NCBI GenBank assembly: GCA_036346275.1
Contig: CM070711.1
Span: forward strand, 52,391,435-52,455,434
Source: Otatea glauca
Taxonomy: Eukaryota; Streptophyta; Magnoliopsida; Poales; Poaceae
Direction: 5' to 3'
DNA: 64,000 nucleotides
Below the pieces are notes generated by a model that was not told the DNA's origin, ran no database searches, and was given only the letters and a program-made list of their open reading frames with translations. Position numbers and translations under genes: made by a program. This document shows positions 46,205-57,449 of the stretch, piece by piece; position 1 is the stretch's first letter; each line of letters opens with the position of its first letter.

Positions 46205-46425
46205 TGTTAAGGAACCTCGCTATCGAATAGTCTGGGGTTTCCGAACAGATCTAAATTGAAGAATAGAGAGAGACACAGGTATATGAGGAGCGACGATAGA
46301 ATTCTTTATTGATTTCTGATTGCTTGTACATAGGGGGGACCCCCTCCTCTTTATATAGCGCTCATCTAGGGTTTCGTCTAAGGGACCATCGTGGGCTTTT
46401 CATTGGGCCACGTGGTTTCCCAACA
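46205..46425 (-). repeat. 3' LTR of Copia (copy B)
   Basis: Plus strand TGTTAAGGAACC to TTTCCCAACA. Minus TATA box TATATAAAG near 46350. Confidence 0.9.
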
Positions 46426-46671
46426 CTCCCCCTTGGGCCCTTTGCCGCGAGATGCATATGCCTCATTAAAACTCCAGAAAAACCCAGTGGGAAAAATACT
46501 AGGAGAAAGAGTACATAGCATACGCTTACTATGTTGCACGAATTGCCTTGTTAAAACCTTATGCAAGAAAACTTCATGAAAAACTTGCTGAGGAAAAATA
46601 GTACAATTCACCCAACTTCAATTGCTAATCTTCGAGATTCATGTTGGGTATTCATAATTCATGTTCGAGAT

Positions 46672-48283
46672 TCATGTGGGAGTACGTGAAATATCTCCCC
46701 ATGAAATCTGCACTTCTCTAAGTCTCATCATTCCAATTCCTTTAATGCACCTTTCAAAGGTAGATGCTGGAAGTGATTTAGTGAACAAATCTGCAAAAAT
46801 TTCACATGACTTAGTATGCAATATCTTGATATCGTTCATCTTATGCAATTCATGAGCATAGAAGAACTTGGGGTTGATATGCTTCGTGAGATTGCTCTTC
46901 ACATAACCCATCTGTGCTTGGGCAACACAAGCTGCATTATCTTCATAGATTATCGTCGGAGTTTGCTCAATGTTAAAGCCACGTGACTTCTGGATGTGGT
47001 GAACCATTCTTCGGAGCCATGCACATTCACGAGATGCTTCATACAAAGCGATGATTTCCGAGTGGTTTGTCGACGTCGAGACGAGAGTCTGCTTAGACGA
47101 CTTCCAGGAAATTGCTGTTCCTCCACATAGGAAAACATAGCCGATTTGGGACTTGCCGGTGCGTGTCCGATAAGTACTCAGCATCGGCGTAGCCAACCAA
47201 ATTCAATTCATTGTTTCTTCTGAAAAACAAACCAAGATCTTTGCTTCCTAGGAGGTAACGGAAGATATCCTTGATCCCTTTCCAATGACTTTTGGTGGGT
47301 TCTGCACTGTACCGGGCTAGCAAATTCACAGCGAACGCAATGTTCGGCCTGGTGCTATTCGCATGGTATATGAGCGCTCCAACTGCACTCAGATATGGGA
47401 ATTCTGCTCCCAGGACTTCCTCCCCCTCTTCTCTAGGTTTGTACGGGTCTAGGTCTGCTTGGAGTGACCTTCCGACCATTGGAGTCTTCGCAGGATATGC
47501 CTTTTCAAATCCAAACCTTTCCAACACTTTCTGCGTGTAGGTTGATTGGTGTACCAAGATTCCTCCTTGGACATGTTCAAGCTGCAAGCCTAAACAAAAC
47601 TTGGTTTTACCCAAATCCTTCATTTCAAACTCAGACTTCAAGTATGAGCATGCTTCTTCAATTTCTTCATCCGTCCCAATGATATTCAAGTCATCTACAT
47701 AGACGGAGATTATAAAAAATCCATTCGGGGATCGCTGTATAAACACACATAGACAATCTTCGCTGTTTATGTAGCCTTTCTTGCAGAGAAAGTCACTCAA
47801 GCGATTGTACCACATTCTTCCTGACTGCTTCAGCCCATACAGTGATTTCTCCAATTTCACATTGTACAGGTTTCTATTTGCTCCATCTTGGTTGGGATAG
47901 GAATTCCTTAGGTACTTTCATGTATATCTCCGAATCCAAGTTTCCATACAAATATGTTGTGACAACATCCATTAGCTTCATTCTCAACTTCAAGTTGACT
48001 GCCATTGAGATCAAATATCAAAAGGTAATTCCTCCCATGACCGGAGAATAGGTTTCTTCATAATCAACTCCGGACGTTGAGTGAAACCTTGAGCTACAAG
48101 CCTTGCCTTGTACCTTACAACCGTTGTTTTCATTCCTCTTCGAACAAAGACCCATTTGTGATGTCTGGGGTTTATATGGGGAGGTGTGCGGCATACTGGC
48201 TCAAACACCTCTCTCTTGTTCGAGAGACTAACACCGCAGTGATTGCCTTCTTCCATTCTTCCCAATCTAGCCTTTTCTTGCAC
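46672..48283 (-). pseudogene. Copia reverse transcriptase / RNase H (copy B)
   Basis: RT at 47093-47860 is a 255-codon open frame with EKSLYGLKQSGRMWYNRL, YVDDLNIIG, TPMVGRSL and RPNIAFAVNLLARYS. RNase H at 46672-47196 has STNHSEIIALYEASRE and YEDNAACVAQAQMGYVK, ending FTKSLPAS. A frame change near 47150 separates them. Earlier RT (VFVRRGMKTTVVRYKARLVAQGFTQRP) is at 48011-48200. Confidence 0.92.
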
Positions 48284-50232
48284 TCTGCTAGAGATGCAGG
48301 CTCGGGATCATGATCAATGATCGAGGCAATCTTCTTTGCGAAGTATGCATCAACGTTGGCTGTTGTTCTATTCAGGGATTCTCCTGTTATTACAAAGTTT
48401 ATGGCCATTTTTTCATGGGGTGCTTCATGCACTTCTACTTGCTCTTCGCTGCTTTTCCCTATCGCATGAGCAAGTTCCTTTAGCTTTTCATCGCCTATGT
48501 GTGCGCACACATTATTTCCGGCGGCTTCCTGCAGTGGAAGATTCAAATCTGGGATTGCCTTTCCTGTTGGCTTCTTTCCAGTGCCAGGTCTCAACTGGCT
48601 CCCCTTCTTTCCTTGAGGTATTTTCGTGATTGGTTGTGGTAAGTCCTCTCGCCCAGTTTTCTCCAGACGTCTCCGGGTACTTTGGGTTTGAGGAGCCAGA
48701 TTTCCTGTTCTTTTTCTTTGAGGCCTCTGAACAGGATGAGGGGTACCTTCTATTTTCTTTGGTATTTCCACCCTTTCTGGTGCATTTCTTGCGGGTACAT
48801 GCGACTTAATCACACCCTTCAGATCACAAAAATGATCAGGCAGTTCATTTGCTAAAGTCTGCAAATCAATTATCTTCGGACTTCTTGATTTGCTTCATTA
48901 GTGCGGGGTCATGTGCGGGATCGGTGGAATGCCATATGATTTCCGGCATTTTTCATCCAAAGGTTGATTTCCTTCCCCTAATGACGGGAAACGGTCCTCG
49001 TCAAAGATGCAATCAGCGAATCGGGTTGTATGCAAGTCTCCAGTCATGGGTTCCAGATACCTGATTATGGATGCACTCTCATAACCAACGTATATCCTGA
49101 CTTGCGGAGAGGGCCCATTGTAGTCGGCGAGGGGTGGTATAGGTACATATACCATACACCCAAATTTCCGAGATGGGAGATCTTGGGATGATCCGTGCAC
49201 AAGTTGCATAGAGAATGGATGTTGTAGGCGAAGGTCCGAAGTTGATGAGAGCTGCTGCGTGCAGATCGCATGTCCCCAACAAGTGTTGGGCAAGTTACAA
49301 CTCGCAAAAGTGGTCCGCAATGAACTTAATCCTCTTTATTAGTGCTTCACTAGCCCATTCTGCGTATGGACGTGCGATGCAGTGCTCAATTGCTATCCTG
49401 TTGCGGCAATAATCATCAAATGCCTTTGAAGTAAATTCTCCGATGTTGTCCATTCTAATGGACTTCACACGATGATCGGGGAAAGCATTCTTAATTCTTA
49501 TGATCTGCGAGACCAGCTTTGCAAAGCATGGTTTCTTGTTGACAATAAGCATACATGCGACCATTTCGAGGAAGCATCGATGAGCACCATAAAGTATCGA
49601 AATGGCCCTGACAGGGGCTGAATCGGTCCGCAAATATCCCCCTGGATGCGTTCTAGGAATGCAGGAATTTCACTTTGCACTTTCATGACAGAGGGTCTAG
49701 TTATTAATTTCCCGGTGGCACATGCAGGGCACACGAAATCTTCATGATTCGGGAAATTTTTAACATTAATGCCATGACCTTGTGAGTTGTTCACTATATT
49801 TCTCATCATTCTAAGACCAGGATGGCCTAATCTACCATGCCATAAAGAAAATAACTCAGAGCTTCTAAAAACAGTCTTCAAGGAAGTATACACTTCGGGT
49901 GCATGAATATTCGTGTAGTACAACCCAGATTCATACGAGGGACATTTTTCTAATACCATTTTTCCACATACCGCGTGCTTCACAATGCACAAGTATTCTT
50001 TGCCATTTTCTTCATTGGTTTCTATGTGAAAACCATTGGCGCGGATGTCTTTGAAGCTTAAGAGAGTGCGCGTTGATTCAGGGTACAAAAGGGCTTCTTC
50101 GATTACCAAAGTTGTACCCATAGGCAATATAATAGTATTCTTTCCAGCGTTCTTCGTGATCGACTGGAAGTATTTAGACTCTCTTAAGATGGTATTTGTT
50201 GTGCCACTATCAACAATGCATATCTCTTCCAT
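48284..50232 (-). pseudogene. Copia protease and integrase (copy B)
   Basis: Protease active site IVDSGTTNTILRE starts the 244-codon frame 49498-50232, followed by the integrase zinc domain LWHGRLGHPGL and CPACATGK and the core GDICGPIQPLSGPFRYFMVLID. The core continues with MDNIGEFTSKAFDDYC (near 49460) and a Lys/Pro-rich C-terminal linker (48172-48864). Several frame changes. Confidence 0.9.
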
Positions 50233-50436
50233 TTGGGCGCTACACGATTTCTAGATAAAAAATAATAATTCTAATCAGATAGAGGCAAAATAATCCAAAT
50301 ATTGCTTGCAAAATTGAAGAATATTGGAATAAAGAATAAATTGCATATTTATTCATGAGAGAAGTATGCTCTTCTAGAGCTTACAATTCATTATTCAAAA
50401 GAAAATGCTAACAACCATCATCTAAAAAAATATGCA

Positions 50437-51398
50437 TTAAACAGAATCTGTAAAATATGCATTAATTTCTGCTTCTATGTCATCGATAGAAGTTTTCTTT
50501 TCATTTGCCATAATATTGGCTGCAGCGTCGATGTCCAGGCTATTCTGTGAGGATGAGACAAGTGGGGTATCTTCATCCATGGCATCATCATCACCGATGT
50601 TGGCGAAGTGCGCCTCTGCGGGGGCGTTTTCTTTTGCCTTCCTCTTAGCCTGATATGCATTGATCACTTCCTTGGATTCCCGACATATCTTCGACCAGTG
50701 TCCCAAGTACCACACTTGAAGCACGTTTGGTTCTGCTGTCCATACGGCTTGGCGTGTGCCTTTTCTTTGTCATCCTTTTTCATTGGGGCTTTGGACTTTC
50801 CTTTGGCCTGAGTCCTCTCTTTTCCACCCTGCTTGCCCTTCTTTCTATTAATGGGCTTTCTCACCTTGTACCTATTGGCATTGACTTCTGTACCAGTGCC
50901 TCGTCCAGGTGGCTATGAGACATAGTTCTTGCGTAGAACATCGTCTTGCGATTCCGCAACTTGCATTACATCAATCAGTTTGCTATACTCCTTGTATGCG
51001 TCCTAACGATAGCTGCGTGCCTCTGGATAGCATTTGGGTGGAAGGTGGAGAGAGTTTTCTCAATCTTCTCCTCATCAGTGATCTTCTTGCCACATAGGAG
51101 AGATTGGTACAAATTCTGTGCAAGGCAGAATTGTACTCGATCCATTATTTTAAAGTCTCAGCAAACCTCAGCGTACCCAATCTTGCCGTGCACAGGGCAA
51201 GATGGTGTACTTGAGCTTTTCGAACCGCTTCTGAAGTGCAGTCCAGAGCTCATGTGCACTCTCCTCAGCCATGTATTCGTTCTTCAAAGTGGCTGAGAGG
51301 TGGTGCCTGAGAAAATACAGGGCTTGATCGTTCTGCTCGGCGGTAGGTTTCGCGTCCTGCGAGGACCCTAGACCAATCGCGGTGCGGAGCTTCTTGCC
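50437..51398 (-). pseudogene. Copia gag, C-terminal part (copy B)
   Basis: Continues the gag started at 55707 after the nested LTR: LRTAIGLGSS, then a capsid core reading ALYFLRHHLSATLKNEYM and AHELWTALQKRFEKLKY, and a Lys-rich linker (50664-50864). The zinc knuckle CFKCGTW is shifted by one base in this copy (intact in copy A at 3677-3898). Ends with an acidic tail at 50437. Confidence 0.88.
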
Positions 51399-52538
51399 TG
51401 TAATAGCCCAAAATTCAATAAAATCAGAAATGCAATATTAAAAATATCCATATGATTTGTTGTTATGTTTTCTGATTTTTCCTGAATTAAAGAAATTCTT
51501 TTGGCTTTTTCCTATTGAAAGAAAATCAAATAAACTATATAGTAAAATGGTAAAAGATAAAAGGTAAAAACCTGAAGACAGTAAAAATTCTTGAAAATCT
51601 CAGAATTTTATTTGTGCCACTTGCTCTGACTTGGCATTAATAAAATAAAATAAAAGACAAGATCATCATGAGGAGACAAGTGAAAATCTGAACCAAAAGA
51701 TTTTCTCAGGATAATTCTTACCTTATACAGAGTTGAGATTTTAACCATGCTGACATATTAACTTAACCCAACCTTGGTAAAAATATCAAGAATTTATCTC
51801 TTAATTTAGTAATTTTAGAAATTCAAAAACTGTCAATAAGAAAAGATGAAAAATGCAATGTCAGAATTATGATAAATAAAATATCAAATTTAAAATCATG
51901 AAAATCTTATTCAAGGTATATAATATTAATACCAATTCTTTGAAAAAAATTCATAAAATAATAAATTGATTTTAACCCTCAATTAAATGAAATACCGAAT
52001 CAGTTAAAACCTTTAACAGTGCATTGTCAGATTTTTAATAAATAATTTACTTGTCATAATTATCTGGAAATTTTACTAGACCTTAATATTTACCTTTACG
52101 ACCTCTGTAAAAATTATTGTAAAATTTTGATCTTATATTGTAACATAAACTGTCGGATTTACCCTGAGCTGTCCAGAATCATCCTGAGATTTAAAACCTT
52201 GTCTCGCTGACGTGTGGGCCCATGTGGCCAGCTGTTCCCTTTTGCCGACTTCTTTCTCTCTCTCTGACCGCCTGGCCCCACTTGTCAGCCCCTTTCTTCT
52301 CCGTTCTTTCCTGTTTTCTCCCGTTGCTTCGCCGTTCTCTCGCCGAGCTGTGCGCGCCTCCGCTTGTCGCTTTCCGCCGTGAGTATCTTCGCCCGAGGCT
52401 GCCAGCTCGTTGCCCAGACACGTTGCACCTGCCTCAGCCTCCGTGCACTCTCTCTCGCGCCAGAACGGCCGAGAAAACGCCCGCGCAAGCCGCCGCCTTT
52501 CCCCTCTCTTCAAACACTGCTCAAACCGCCTCATCCCT

Positions 52539-52547
52539 CTATTTAAG
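52539..52547 (+). promoter_or_regulatory. TATA-like box of the solo LTR
   Basis: CTATTTAAG about 1.14 kb inside the LTR, followed by a C-rich leader; the same position class as in the other long LTRs here. Confidence 0.5.
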
Positions 52548-53939
52548 CCTCGCCGAAGCATTGCAAGCATGCGCATACAACCCTGGAAGCCGCACAACCA
52601 CACCGAAGCGCCTCAACGCCGCCAGAACCCCCTTCTTCCCCAGCTCCAGCCAAATACCCGAAAAAGGGAAAAACACCCAAACTTTGTCTCCTCTGCACCA
52701 TACCCGGAACCATCACCCCTGAGGCTTCCTCACCACACCTAGACCTCGTCCTCGACCTCAATTTTAACCCATTCCCTCCGGTGAGCCGCGCTGCGTGTGA
52801 CCTTCTTCCGCCACAGACGCTCACGGTGAGAACACCTCTCCGACCCTTAATTCTTTGAATGAAGGCCTAAAACCGAACCCTATCAACCCGTTGATGCTCC
52901 GGTGGTGATCTTTCACCTCGGGATGCCGTCGTTTAATTGTTGCGCCGCGGTCGAGACCGTCGCCGCCTTCTTCACGGTGGCGAGCCGCCTCCGCCACCTC
53001 GTGAAGCTTCACCTCCACTAGGTTTGCGCAAGCGCGTCTTGATTGTGAAAGTGGAATCCATTCCACTTTTCCGGCCGTGCTCGCCGGCCGAAGCCGCAAC
53101 CGTGACCTCATCTCGGGTCGCGACAATGGGACCAAAGCATGTCGATTGCACGCAACGCGCACTCATCGCCATCGCGGGCCTGGCCGTCGATCTCGTCTTG
53201 CGCTTCGTTATTGCGGTCCCACGTCGGCCCGCACCGCGAGCCCTCCTCGCGCCAACCGGGCCCGGCATGTCGATTGCCTTGGTCCGTCTGGCCAAAAAGG
53301 AAAGCGTAGTTCGATCGAGCGTACTTTCCATATTTAGTAAAGTTTCTAATTTTCTGTATTTACAAAAACCGAATGCATTCAAACTTAAATATCTTTTTAA
53401 ATATCCAACCAAATAAAATGAAATAAATTTCTAAATTCATATAAAGTCATGTAGATTCAGAATATGCAAAAATATTTCAAAATGAACTCTGTCTGAATTT
53501 CTGATTTAAATTTAAAGAAAAAATTTGAAATATGCCATTTGTAGAATTTTTGCAATTCAACTTCAAATTTAATGAAACAAATTTTGTTAGACTCCATGCT
53601 CTGTTAGGAACTTGATTCTGCAAAAATACTTAGGGTATACCATGGAAAATAATTAAAGTAATATAGGGCAAGAAAGTAGTCCCTTAGTGGCAATCCAAAT
53701 AATTTCAGAATTTAGAAATTGAAGATTCAGAATAGTGAAACATGTAAAAATGGTCTCTGAAAATGATAAATAAAAGTGAATTATTCAAGAAAATAAGATT
53801 GACTATTATAAGAACCTAATTAGAAAATGTTCATGAAACTTGCAAATCCATATTCAACAAATATGTTGATTTATGCAATTGATCTTATTTGGTTGTACTT
53901 ATGTCTGATCCTTTCGTTTTATTGGAATTGCTATGTTAT

Positions 53940-55349
53940 TACTATTCGACGTGTAGCACCTAATGAAACCTGTGAGTTTGACGATCAGGAATTTGACGTC
54001 GAAGATCATCAACAAGGCAAGCACCCCCCTTTGATCATATTGATCCCAGTTTTATAAATATTTTCATTAAATGTTTTACTGCATACTTTATTTTATTAAA
54101 GTTTGCTATGTTATGTGTATTAGTAGTTGTACCTATTGCTTCATAGAACTTCCTTGATAAGTATGGATTTATGATCCTTGATAACCATAGAATAGTATAG
54201 ACAGCAATTGATGTCAATCTGGGTTGCTCACACATAGTGTTATGCTTAGCCATGCTTAAATAAACATAAAACTTGACATGATTAAAAATGTTGGATATGA
54301 CAACTTAATGGGTATGACCTTTCTTGGTTGGTATTTTGATCAAAAATGAAAATAAAACTATGGTTTTGATGCGGGCAATTATTGGCAATAGGCGGGTGTA
54401 CAAGGGACTTGTACGTAGTGTAGGGTGGAGATTATTGCCCGTATCAGATTAAGGACCGAACTACGTATTCGTTAAACCCAAGAATTTACCGTACAACCAC
54501 AAGTGCTGGTATGGGACAGTCTTAACCTATTAAGTTGCTTAAAACTAGCTTTGCACATTGGTAGGCTGGAGTAATACGAGCTTCTTCAGTGACTGGTTGC
54601 TCGTAGGGGCGCCCACACCGAGGTGTTGGGAGTCACGTTTGCTAATACAACGGTGAATGCCATACTATGGACATGCTTAATCATTATTGTGCAAAGGATG
54701 GTGTGCAAACATATACACCATAGTACGGGTTTGGCGTCACCGGCTGGTGCAAAGTTAGGGTTAAATAATGTAACGGTTATGTTATGATCTCTTTGCCGAC
54801 ACAACAAAGGAAGTGTGTTACTGGCCTGGCAAAAGAGGTTGATCATTACTTGTGGGTAAAGATGTACAACTCTGCAGAGTGTCAAACTTTTCGAAAAGCC
54901 GTTCTCGCGGTTATGGGAATCTTGGTGCGCCAGCACTAGTTAGTTGTTTTTATTTTCATAAAACTTGGAATTTCTACCTGGGACTGGTAGGAATGGTTAC
55001 TCGGAAATTTCTGCTGTGACAGTAGAAATGGTTCTTGGATATGGTCATGATACCCAGGTACTCGCAATTTATTATGCTTACATTCTGTTACCTTTTATAT
55101 TAAGTTGTTTTTACTTAAATTCTATTTTGAAATCTACTATTCCGTATTTACATTCTAAAGTAGCTTTATGCAAAGTAACCATAAGCTTTTCCTTGAACTG
55201 GCCTGCATGTATATTAGGTTTTGCAAAAGTCTTGCGAGTACGTAAGTACTCAACTTGCCCCTGTTGATATTTTTTTAGGTGAAGAAACAGATTTCCCCGA
55301 CGATACATTTTACGACGCAGGATTCGGGGATGTGAACGATGAATTTTAC
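53940..55349 (+). CDS. Candidate LTR-encoded two-exon small ORF, solo LTR
   Basis: Exon A ends at 54016: CEFDDQEFDVEDHQQ then GC donor AACAAG|GCAAGC. Exon B starts at 55279 after a clean TTTTTTTAG acceptor: GEETDFPDDTFYDAGFG and DVNDEFY, stop at 55347-55349. Joining is in frame (split Gly codon). Past the stop the frame still reads GSPCQLSVG, matching CEPCQLPVV of Gypsy 2, so the stop may be secondary. Strongly acidic, no known domain. The start is not defined; an upstream frame with a hydrophobic stretch (53827-53960) may or may not belong. No expression evidence. Confidence 0.38.
54851..54916 (+). other. Conserved LTR block with two short palindromes
   Basis: TGTGGGTAAAG, then CTCTGCAGAG (54870-54879), then GCCGTTCTCGCGGT. 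Found also on the minus strand at 23336-23400 and 26990-27055, where the second part reads CCGTGCTCACGG or a near form. Lies between the two putative exons of the LTR small ORF. Confidence 0.6.
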
Positions 55350-55477
55350 TAGGGTTCTCCTTGTCAGTTGTCTGTGGGGATTTTGGGTTAAAGGCATACT
55401 ACAAGAAATGTGTCTCCATTGATATGTTTTTACTTTTGGTATTGTAAGAATATTATGTACTTTGCTTCCACTGTAAT

Positions 55478-55483
55478 AATAAA
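55478..55483 (+). terminator. Poly(A) signal of the solo LTR
   Basis: AATAAA about 125 bp before the LTR end, in the same orientation as the TATA-like box. Confidence 0.5.
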
Positions 55484-55608
55484 GTTGTGTATGACTGTGA
55501 TATCAATTTGTATTTGTGCGTACTAGCCACTGATCATGGGACTAGTACTGTATGCACATGGTATCCATTTTTGGTATTAATTATCAAAAATGGGGGCCTT
55601 ACATTGCC

Positions 55609-55707
55609 CCCAAGAACGATCTTCACGTCCGATGCCCAAGTGAGGTAGTTCTGACCGTGCGCGGCCAGTTCTTCAAACTCACGATTCATGATGCCAGACA
55701 TCTGCAT
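55609..55707 (-). pseudogene. Copia gag, N-terminus (copy B)
   Basis: Start at 55707 (MQMSGIMNREFEELAAHG), then NYLTWASDVKIVLGGKK, a typical copia gag N-terminus, directly continued by LRTAIGLG at 51393 when the nested LTR and one TTGCC are removed. Confidence 0.88.
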
Positions 55708-55724
55708 GATTTCAAAATCCCGAC

Positions 55725-55749
55725 ATTAGATTACTGCGTGTAATCTAAT
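55725..55749 (-). promoter_or_regulatory. Perfect 10-bp hairpin just upstream of Copia gag start
   Basis: ATTAGATTAC, a 5-nt loop, GTAATCTAAT. It would form in the element RNA 17 nt before the gag AUG. Could affect translation or packaging; inference only. Confidence 0.5.
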
Positions 55750-56964
55750 ACAAAAAATGGTTGCAAAAAGCATAAAGTGCAGAAAAATAAATTGCCATGC
55801 ATTGCAGTATACAAAATAAAGCAATGAATTCAAAATTCATAAAGAATATTAAAAAAAAATACAGCTAGAAAAATTAAAAATAGAGCCAAATTAATCTTTT
55901 GGATTTTCTGGCAATTTTCCAAATTTTTCTGCCTTTTTTTTCTTCCTTTTCTTTTCCTTTTCTTCTCTTTTCCCTTTCTTTCTCTGGCCGATCGGGTATA
56001 TGGGCCTTGCCCTGGCCCATAAGCGCGCAATGCGCTAGGGTTTCCCCACGCCCGTGCCGCCTTCCCACGCGCGCCCGCGCCGCGCGCCATGCACCGCCAC
56101 CTTCTGCGCCTCGCCGCCCGCCTGCTCCGCTTCCGTGCCGCTTGCCGCGGAGCGCGGCGGCCGGACAAGACGGCCGTGCGAGTTTCGGGCGGGCGCTACG
56201 GTGCATGCAAACACGGCTTCGAGCCGGCGGCGGCTATGGCGCAACGGCGGTGGAGGGCTGGGCGCAGGCGACGAGGCCGACGGCGCGCATGGCGGCGATC
56301 GTGAGGCATGGTCAAGACTCTGTGGTAGAGCGAGGCAAGCGGTGCTTGGCCGGCGGCGGCGTGCCGGGCGCCCTCGTCGGTGAGCCGGCGCGCGCTGGCC
56401 GGAGGCGCGGCGGGCTCGCCGGGCGAGCGGCGCGCGACGGCGGGTGCATGCGAAGGTCGTCGGTGGCGGGCGGCCGAGCCGGCCTTGCGGGCGCAGCAGT
56501 CGGGTCGGGCCGACGGCGGCGGCCGCTGGGCGGGCTGTTGCGTCGCGAGCCGCCGACGATGGCGGCGGCGGGGCTTCAAGCGATTTGCCGCTTTGCGTGC
56601 CGTCGGGAGAGCGGCGGCGAGGGCGCCGACGGGCGCCGACGAGCGATGGCGAGCCGATCGCGTGGCCGCGAGTCGAACGCTAAGGTGACGACCGCGGCTT
56701 CGTGCACGCCTGCCGATGCGACGACAACCGGCGTGCACGCGCCGAGGCGGCGCGCTCGAGCACCATCTCGTTGTTTTTTTCGGATGAGCGGTAGATTCTT
56801 GTACTGTAGCTTCATGTCGTGTAGCTTCTTGCCACGTGACGGACAGTACTAGATGCATAGGTTAGATGCATGCATAGAAAACAACAGCGATTAGATTCAA
56901 TCGCCGAAACCCACCTTTCTCACCTTTCAATTCTGAACTCCGGTAGAGCTTCGTGCTGATAACG
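55750..56964 (-). other. Copia leader with an 0.85-kb GC-rich segment
   Basis: Between gag and the 5' LTR. About 56000-56780 is strongly GC-rich and open in several frames on both strands (up to 317 codons), unlike the AT-rich flanks. Possibly a captured host fragment, or simply a GC-rich leader. I recognise no protein. Confidence 0.55.
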
Positions 56965-57181
56965 TGTTAAGGAACCTCGCTATCGAATAGTCCGGGGTTC
57001 CCGAACAGATCTAAATTGGAGAACAGAGAGAGACTGAGACACAGGTATATGGGGAGCGACGACAGAATTCTTTATTGATTTCTGATTGCTTGTACATAGG
57101 GGGGACCCCCTCCTCCTTATATAGCGCTCACCTAGGGTTTCGGCTAAGGGACCATCGTGGGCTTTTCATTGGGCCACGTGG
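56965..57181 (-). repeat. 5' LTR of Copia (copy B), outer end missing
   Basis: Matches 46205-46425 to CCACGTGG and then diverges, missing TTTCCCAACA. Minus TATA box TATATAAGGAGG near 57113-57124. Confidence 0.88.
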
Positions 57182-57449
57182 TGGCTGTTTCGTTGCAGCT
57201 TCGTGGTGTTTGTCTGAGCTTTAGAATAAACTGCTTGGCCTACATCGGGAGACGGGAATCGTTCAATCGAGCGGAGCTAGTCCGCTGTATAAACAACATC
57301 AAACGTCAATATACCGTGTGACTAATGACCAGCAAGGGTGCGATCGGCTGATTCAGTCGGATATGGTTCTTTTTTTAGAGATCATGTGGTGGTCCATCTA
57401 TGTTTGTGATAAATAATTAACATTTAAGCTTGTTTCGTCATAAACAAAT
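57182..57449. other. Short intergenic stretch
   Basis: No feature recognised. Absent from copy A because of its deletion. Confidence 0.5.

Larger units (their letters stand above)
51399..55603 (+). mobile_element. Gypsy-type solo LTR (4205 bp) nested in Copia gag
   Basis: Starts TGTAATAGCCC and ends GGGGCCTTACA, flanked by perfect 5-bp target duplications TTGCC (51394-51398, 55604-55608). No internal gag/pol and no second LTR copy, so a solo LTR produced by LTR recombination is the simplest reading. Shares with the Gypsy 1 and 2 LTRs the TGTAAYAYCCC end, the GC-donor small ORF and the two-palindrome block. Plus-strand TATA-like CTATTTAAG at 52539-52547 and poly(A) AATAAA at 55478-55483 give its orientation. 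Confidence 0.88.
46205..57181 (-). mobile_element. Copia retrotransposon with nested Gypsy solo LTR (copy B)
   Basis: LTRs at 46205-46425 (221 bp) and 56965-57181, minus-strand gag and pol between them, purine tract (minus CAAGGGGGAG) at 46426-46435, and primer-site region CGTTATCAGCACGA next to the 5' LTR. Without the 4.2-kb insertion the element would be about 6.8 kb. The outer end of the 5' LTR lacks about 11 bp and no target duplication is recognisable. Lineage within Copia not assigned. Confidence 0.92.

Noticed and set aside
53827..54057. 76-aa ORF with a hydrophobic stretch as a stand-alone membrane protein
   Set aside because: Lies in the solo LTR. Only its C-terminal acidic part has counterparts in other LTRs, and the hydrophobic start is not seen there.
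55899..56852. 317-aa plus-strand ORF and 220-aa antisense ORF in the Copia leader
   Set aside because: GC-rich DNA with few stop codons, Arg/Ala/Gly-rich in every frame, no motif; opposite to the element's coding strand.
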